This document shows, piece after piece, positions 58,961 through 64,000 of a stretch of 64,000 bases of DNA (the first letter of the stretch is position 1; the number at the start of each line of letters is the position of its first letter). Source of the stretch: Ceratodon purpureus (Eukaryota; Streptophyta; Bryopsida; Pseudoditrichales; Ditrichaceae); the NCBI GenBank assembly GCA_014871385.1, contig CM026428.1, forward strand, positions 6,551,471 through 6,615,470. Reading direction: 5' to 3'. The notes under the pieces were generated by a model. That model saw only the letters and a list, made by a program, of their open reading frames with translations, was not told the origin of the DNA and did not search any database. The translations under genes were made by a program, and so were the position numbers.

Positions 58961-61900
58961 ATGGCGCTCGCCTGTGGAGGCATCGGTGCCGTGGTGACGC
59001 CCGCGCACTTTAGCGCTATTCGGTCGGGGCATACGTGCAAGCCGGCGAGCTGCGCCTCCGTGGTGGCCGTGAGTAGGCGAGCATTGTCGAACGCGGCGTC
59101 TGAGCTCGGGGAAGGGAAGGAGGAGCGACGTCACATTGCCGGCCGGAGGTGAGTCGAGACTGGTGGTTTAATGCGTCTTTTGTTGGAGTGATGACTGATT
59201 TTCGATCTAAATTTGCTGCATATCGCTTTGGTTTGGTTAGTTTGTCGTGAAGGCGAGGGCCTGTGGTCTCAAATGTAATGAGCGGGGGTTTGAGAGAGTC
59301 GAGAAATGTATCGATGTTCGGGCTCTCCGCTCTATGAAATCCAACATGTGAGCTGTCCACTGCTGGTCACTTCGAGTCGAAGCAATTCAAGAGAAACAGT
59401 TGATTGATAAATTTAGCAAAGCTCACTCTTCGCTAATTACAAGAGTCGGAGTTTCTTTCCACACAATGGATGCTGTGGTCTGTTTCTTCGCTCATCAATC
59501 GGACACTTGTTTTAGTGCGCTGGTTGCGGTTGTTGTCGTTCTACCTTGTTGGAAAGAGGATGACATTATATAAAGTGCGTTGAGGACTGATTTGGATAGT
59601 TGCTGTTGCAGAATGGTGTGCCGGGCGTCGGCTGACTCTGTAGGCGTTGTGGCGCCTGTCAACCCTACGGTAAGCTTAATCAAGGATACAATTTCATTGG
59701 AACTCTGAGGCGCTCATCTGTCACGTGTTCGGATTTGTGTCTCACTCTGGTCCTTGTTAGTTTCATCTAGAGCAGAATTGTTGACTGACTGAGGTATTCC
59801 TAGCGATCGTTGTTATGTGTTTGAGTTCCTGGAATAGGATGCGAGCCAGCCAGATTAAGCTATTGCACTGGAACTCGTCCATTACGGGGGGCACATGATT
59901 TATCTATTAACGGCGATCGGCTTTTGTGGATTGTTTCAGACCCCTGAAGGCGAGGGCGACGAAGAGCCGAAGCCAATTGTGCTGATCGATCAGGACTCTG
60001 ATGCGGAGGCCACAATTGTGGAGATTAGCTTCGGGAACAGGCTTGGTGCTCTGCTTGACACGGTTGGATATCCCCCACTTATAGTTGATCTGCACTTATG
60101 GTTTGCCGCTTCAATATTCATTGTCTGAAGGCAGCACTATTCTTCGTGTGTACAATGATTTGGACGCCATGTTGGAGCACATCTTTACGTATGTGATTAT
60201 CGAAGCTCATCGTCTTGCATTGTTGGTTGTAATTGGTGCTTGTTTGGATTGCTCGGACAACTGCAAATTAATCGGACTAGATCCTGTCCTGTGGTTGTTG
60301 TCCATTTGGCATGATGTGCAGATTAAGGCTCTGCAGAACCTGGGACTGAATGTTATCAGGGGCGTGGTGACCACAGAGGGTCCTGGATTGCGGCGCAAGA
60401 AGTTTCTGGTGACTCGCTCGTACGTGAAGCACTTCACCTTCACTTCTCCCTTGCTGTAAAATGTTGAGGTCGACATGTTTCGTGATTGAGAGGTCTGCGT
60501 TTCACAAGATTCTCGGCCTTCTCATTGTGGCGCCTATTTGGCGAGTTTCTACTTGGGTGTTTTTCGGTTGTGCGAGACGTTCTGGGGTATCTTTTGGTGT
60601 TTTATCATACTATCATACCTGATTCTTGCAGAGATAACAACAAGAAAGTTGAGAATCCTGAGATGCTGGAAGCCATCCGCCTCACGATCATAAACAATCT
60701 GCTTCAGTACCATCCTGTATGAACAATCCTGATCTCTGTTCTGTTCTGAATACCTTTGATATTATATGCAATTCTCCTTATTCAGTTAAATTTATAAATT
60801 TAAAATAAATATCTTCTGTAATGGCCTCTATTGTGGAGTTGAGGCCTGCGAGCATGAACATGCTGCCAGTACTAGCTCCACGATTAAAGTCGTTGCTCTA
60901 TCGGATTCTAATTTGCTCGTTAAGTGATTAGTTTTATTCGCTTCAACTCAGAAAGTGTATGCTGTTATTCGCTTTAGCCCTCGTTGTTCTACGCGAGCTG
61001 TTACGCACATTAGAGTAGAGCTCACAGGTTTATTATACAATCATGGCGTATGTGTAGCACTGGTTCAATCCATGGAGGTGACCATTATCATTGACGAACA
61101 TAGTGAGAGCTAGACCTATGCACCAGCGAGCAGAACTACTGCTCCTTCCCTTTCCGTAATCACTGATTGTTATTCGTCGTGCATGCGAGAAATCGCAGGA
61201 ATCCAGTGAGCAGTTGGCCATGGGGGTTGCCTTAGGCGGGGTTGCACCAAAGAAGCAGGTATTCCTCTTCGCTGGGTACTTTCTCTTTGTCTGTCTCATT
61301 TTCCTGGAGTTAACTTGTGCCTCAGTGGGAGCAAACGATGACTAAAATGGCACGGTGTGGACTTTCTTTGATAGTGAGGGATCTGTAATCCGTATCGTGT
61401 TGTCCTGAATTTCTCATTTTAAATATACGTGCTAGGATTAGGCGTGTTGTTCTTGTACATTCGAAGTGCGGTTTTTTTTTTTTTTTGTTCATGATATCTT
61501 GAGTCATCAATGTGTCTGGTAGAGGTCTTTTTTCGTTCTTGGCAGGTGGTGTAGAACAGGTGGTGCAATAGTATTAGCCAGGCACCAGAATAGTGTTTTA
61601 AGTAGTGCAGTGTGGACACGGTTTCTTTGGCATCGTAGGAATAAGTTAGAGATTTCTGTGTGCAGCTTGATGTGGATGTGGCCACTCATATCAGTGTTAC
61701 AAGGGAGGGTGCTCGAAGGTATTGACAAGACAACTGTTTATTTTGCATCTTGTCAGCGCTTCTGGGAATTTTTATGCCTTTTTCTGTTTATATTATGCAA
61801 TTTTCCAGTGGAAGGTGTGATACAACAACTTTGTAGTACCAGTGAGTGTTACTAGGGTTTTAGTATATACTGCTGAGTTTGGAGAACACTGACTCGTGAA

Positions 61901-62480
61901 TTCTGTGCTCGCAGTCTGCTATCCGTTGAGACAGCCGACAGGCCAGGTCTGCTGCTGGAAATTCTTCAGGTCGTCCGCGACATCAGCGTTTACGTAGAGT
62001 CGGCAGAGATTGACACGGAGGTAAATTTCTAAGCAGAATCTCGGTCAAATCTGATTTTATTTCACATCTGAGTATCTTGTGTGTATGCGCTTGTTACCTT
62101 GTACAAGCATCTGATTCAGGGACATTGGACTGGAATGGCAGGGACTAGTCGCGAAGGACAAGTTCTACCTGACCTACCACGGGGATGTCTTGAGTCCATC
62201 CATGGAGGAGGTGAGAGAATCGTCATTTCAGAGCAGAGGAGCTCATCTATGGCTTTTGAGACTTATTCTGTGTGAAATTTGTCGCATCCACTCTCTGAGA
62301 CCGTTTCTAGAGGTTGCGAGGTATAAGTGTGCTGTCAGTTCATGTGGCGTAAACGGGTCAGGAGCAATGTGTGTACTAAGTTTGCTGTTCTTTCGCCTTC
62401 TTGTCGATTTCAACCAGGTTTTGACGAATGCGCTTCGCTACTATCTGCGAAAACCCGAGACGGAGGAGGATAGTTATTGA
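58961..62480 (+). CDS. Plastid ACT-domain repeat protein, ACR11/ACR12 type
   Basis: Ten exons: 58961-59148, 59612-59669, 59940-60062, 60322-60419, 60632-60716, 61199-61258, 61666-61718, 61915-62020, 62142-62210 and 62418-62480. All introns are GT-AG and all phases agree, giving 300 residues. The first 60-80 residues are Ala/Ser/Arg-rich with few acidic residues, like a chloroplast transit peptide. The first ACT domain contains [19 protein letters not shown] and RLGALLDT; the second contains [20 protein letters not shown]. The protein ends [14 protein letters not shown]. This matches the Arabidopsis ACR11/ACR12 family (At1g16880, At5g04740), in which ACR11 is reported to bind and regulate plastid glutamine synthetase and Fd-GOGAT. 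Which of the two it represents is not decided. Confidence 0.92.
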
Positions 62481-64000
62481 TTGATAGTTTCGCTGGCGGA
62501 TTGTAATTATGGGCACGTGCACAAGTGAACATCATATTTGACGATGAACGCTTAGCTTAGGTATGGATCCGATGGAATAGGCTAGAGGCAATCACCTCTA
62601 AGCAAGGTTCAACATTTTCTAAGTCTGGAGCCTTCTTAGTTGGCCTATGCCATCAGCATTTAATCCCAAAAAGATTCATGGATCTTGAGGATAGATGTGC
62701 ACATGTATGGACGAGTAATTTTTAGAATGTCTATTGAGATTGAGTCTACAGATCACAATTGTATTTCAGTGGATGCAAGGTTGTTTGGTCACCCCCATAT
62801 GATTATTGGGAGACGACATAACCACAGCTAACACTTTTCTCACTTCGGACTGATGTAATTGTGGACGCTGAATTTCATACAGTAACGGTTCCGATGGGAG
62901 GGGTTAGGCCGTCCAGATTTGTCCGGGTGTGACCCGTTGCCTAGGATTTGATTGGCGAAAATGGTCACGGGGATTCTGGTTCTTATTGGCAGGATGACCT
63001 GCCTCTCCTCGGGATGAGCTCTTGGTGGGATGTGGCAGAATTCTACTTATAACATTGACCCACTCAGACTTAGGAGAATGTATGATGTGAATCCTGAATC
63101 CTCATTATCATCGTGTTCGATCCTCGTGTTAGGACAATCAATTCAACTCATGCCTGTGAAGCACCAAAAGCAGTATGCATTGATCTCAATGTAATACGGT
63201 AATTAGGACAGAATGCAATCGTCTGACTTATTGCCCGTGCACATAATAGAGCTCTCCTCTAGGCACCCGGAGTATGGTTTGCTGGCTTTCACCAAATAAT
63301 CCGATCTGAATTAATGGTCCCAAACTGGATAATTTATACAAGAATAAAATGATCATGACATTTCATTAACGATAATGTTCTTAGATATCAAGCTTATAAA
63401 CCAATGTTCTGTTCCCTAGACCTTTTAAAATATCTAATGCCTCCAAATGTTTTGGACCAAAGGAATAAGGACTCTGAATGTGGTCACCACATACATAAAA
63501 GCACAGGAAATTACAGATCAATGTAACAAATACACCATTAGGAAGAGAATCGAGAGATGAAGTGTGATTGCCATCGGCAGAAATTAAAGATGCCTCGTAT
63601 ACTACAATGTGTCCTCATGATACATACTGAAACTGTAGCAGTGAAGAAATGTAATGGGCTGACAATTAATTGGATTCTGATCTTTTGATCGCTTCTATAA
63701 AAGAAACAGTTCACAAGTTAAGAGCGAGAACTCTAAGATACTAAATCGTTTTCGTAATTTCTCTACGCCCAGAATTTAAGTGCGTTCTTTCGAAGCAGAG
63801 AGTAGAGAATTACACTAAGTGAACCGAAACTGAGACGAAAAGAATTCTCTACCTCGTCGCAGAAGAGTGAACCTCATCAGATAGGGGAATAAAGAACGGC
63901 GAAATAAATCGTGACAGAATTTCTCTACCTTGTCATAGAAGAGTAATAAACCTCATCAATTCGGGACATAAAGAAGAGCACGAAAATTTGGGAGAGCTAG
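62481..64000. other. Intergenic, no gene seen
   Basis: Probable 3' untranslated region at the left, then AT-rich unique sequence. Confidence 0.5.
63841..63976. repeat. Imperfect tandem duplication of about 74 bp
   Basis: Two units share AGAATT.TCTCTACCT.GTC.. and AGAAGAGT..AACCTCATCA, with indels. Confidence 0.7.

Noticed and set aside
58325-59134. A 269-codon minus-strand frame and other frames near the ACT gene start
   Set aside because: Antisense to the GC-rich promoter and first exon of a well-supported gene; Arg/Pro/Ser-rich without a domain.
50261-60540. Isolated GGCGCC sites at about 50271, 59651 and 60529
   Set aside because: Single half-sites in GC-rich or genic DNA without the second arm; expected by chance there.

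Overview
The window looks like nuclear DNA of a land plant, most probably a bryophyte such as a moss; this is an inference. The two recognisable housekeeping genes at the right end are plant-type: a leishmanolysin-like metalloprotease with EGF-like repeats, and a plastid-targeted ACR11/ACR12-type ACT-repeat protein. Both are cut by short GT-AG introns. The rest is AT-rich and full of transposon debris. No rRNA, tRNA or CRISPR was recognised.

The window has two halves with different character. The left half (1 to about 33 kb) carries a MULE-type transposase read in two overlapping frames (1-3962), two related coiled-coil proteins with a RING-like cysteine/histidine module and a basic nuclear-type tail (5028-6110 and 27162-28671), a possible relic of a third (29030-29326), a two-exon F-box-like gene (17407-18053) and three unrecognised ORFs (15768-16301, 19261-19800, 30788-31528). 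A 16-bp GC-rich palindrome, ATGGCGCC(G/A)GCGCCAT and variants, occurs about 22 times from 2346 to 32914: in-frame inside the transposase and in most gaps between the other genes. No full copy was seen from 33 to 64 kb. A very AT-rich island (about 8.5-14.9 kb) and a cluster of composite repeats (20.0-26.6 kb) interrupt this half.

The middle (33-48 kb) is gene-free. It holds five short elements of 0.5-0.9 kb that begin CCCCTAAAG or similar, end in the complement, and sit between TTAA or TTAT target sites; a sixth copy lies at 23974-24726. TTAA targets and CCCTA-type ends suggest non-autonomous piggyBac-like elements. Two about 100-bp SINE-like retroposons with target-site duplications were also found.

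The right end is ordinary genic DNA. A GC-rich, purine-biased leader (about 48.9-50.9 kb) precedes the leishmanolysin-like gene (coding exons from 51487 to 55143). The ten-exon ACT-repeat gene (58961-62480) was reconstructed with every intron phase consistent, giving 300 residues. The working hypothesis for novelty is that the left half is a palindrome-marked accessory compartment, perhaps a large mobile or transposon-derived locus with its own gene set.
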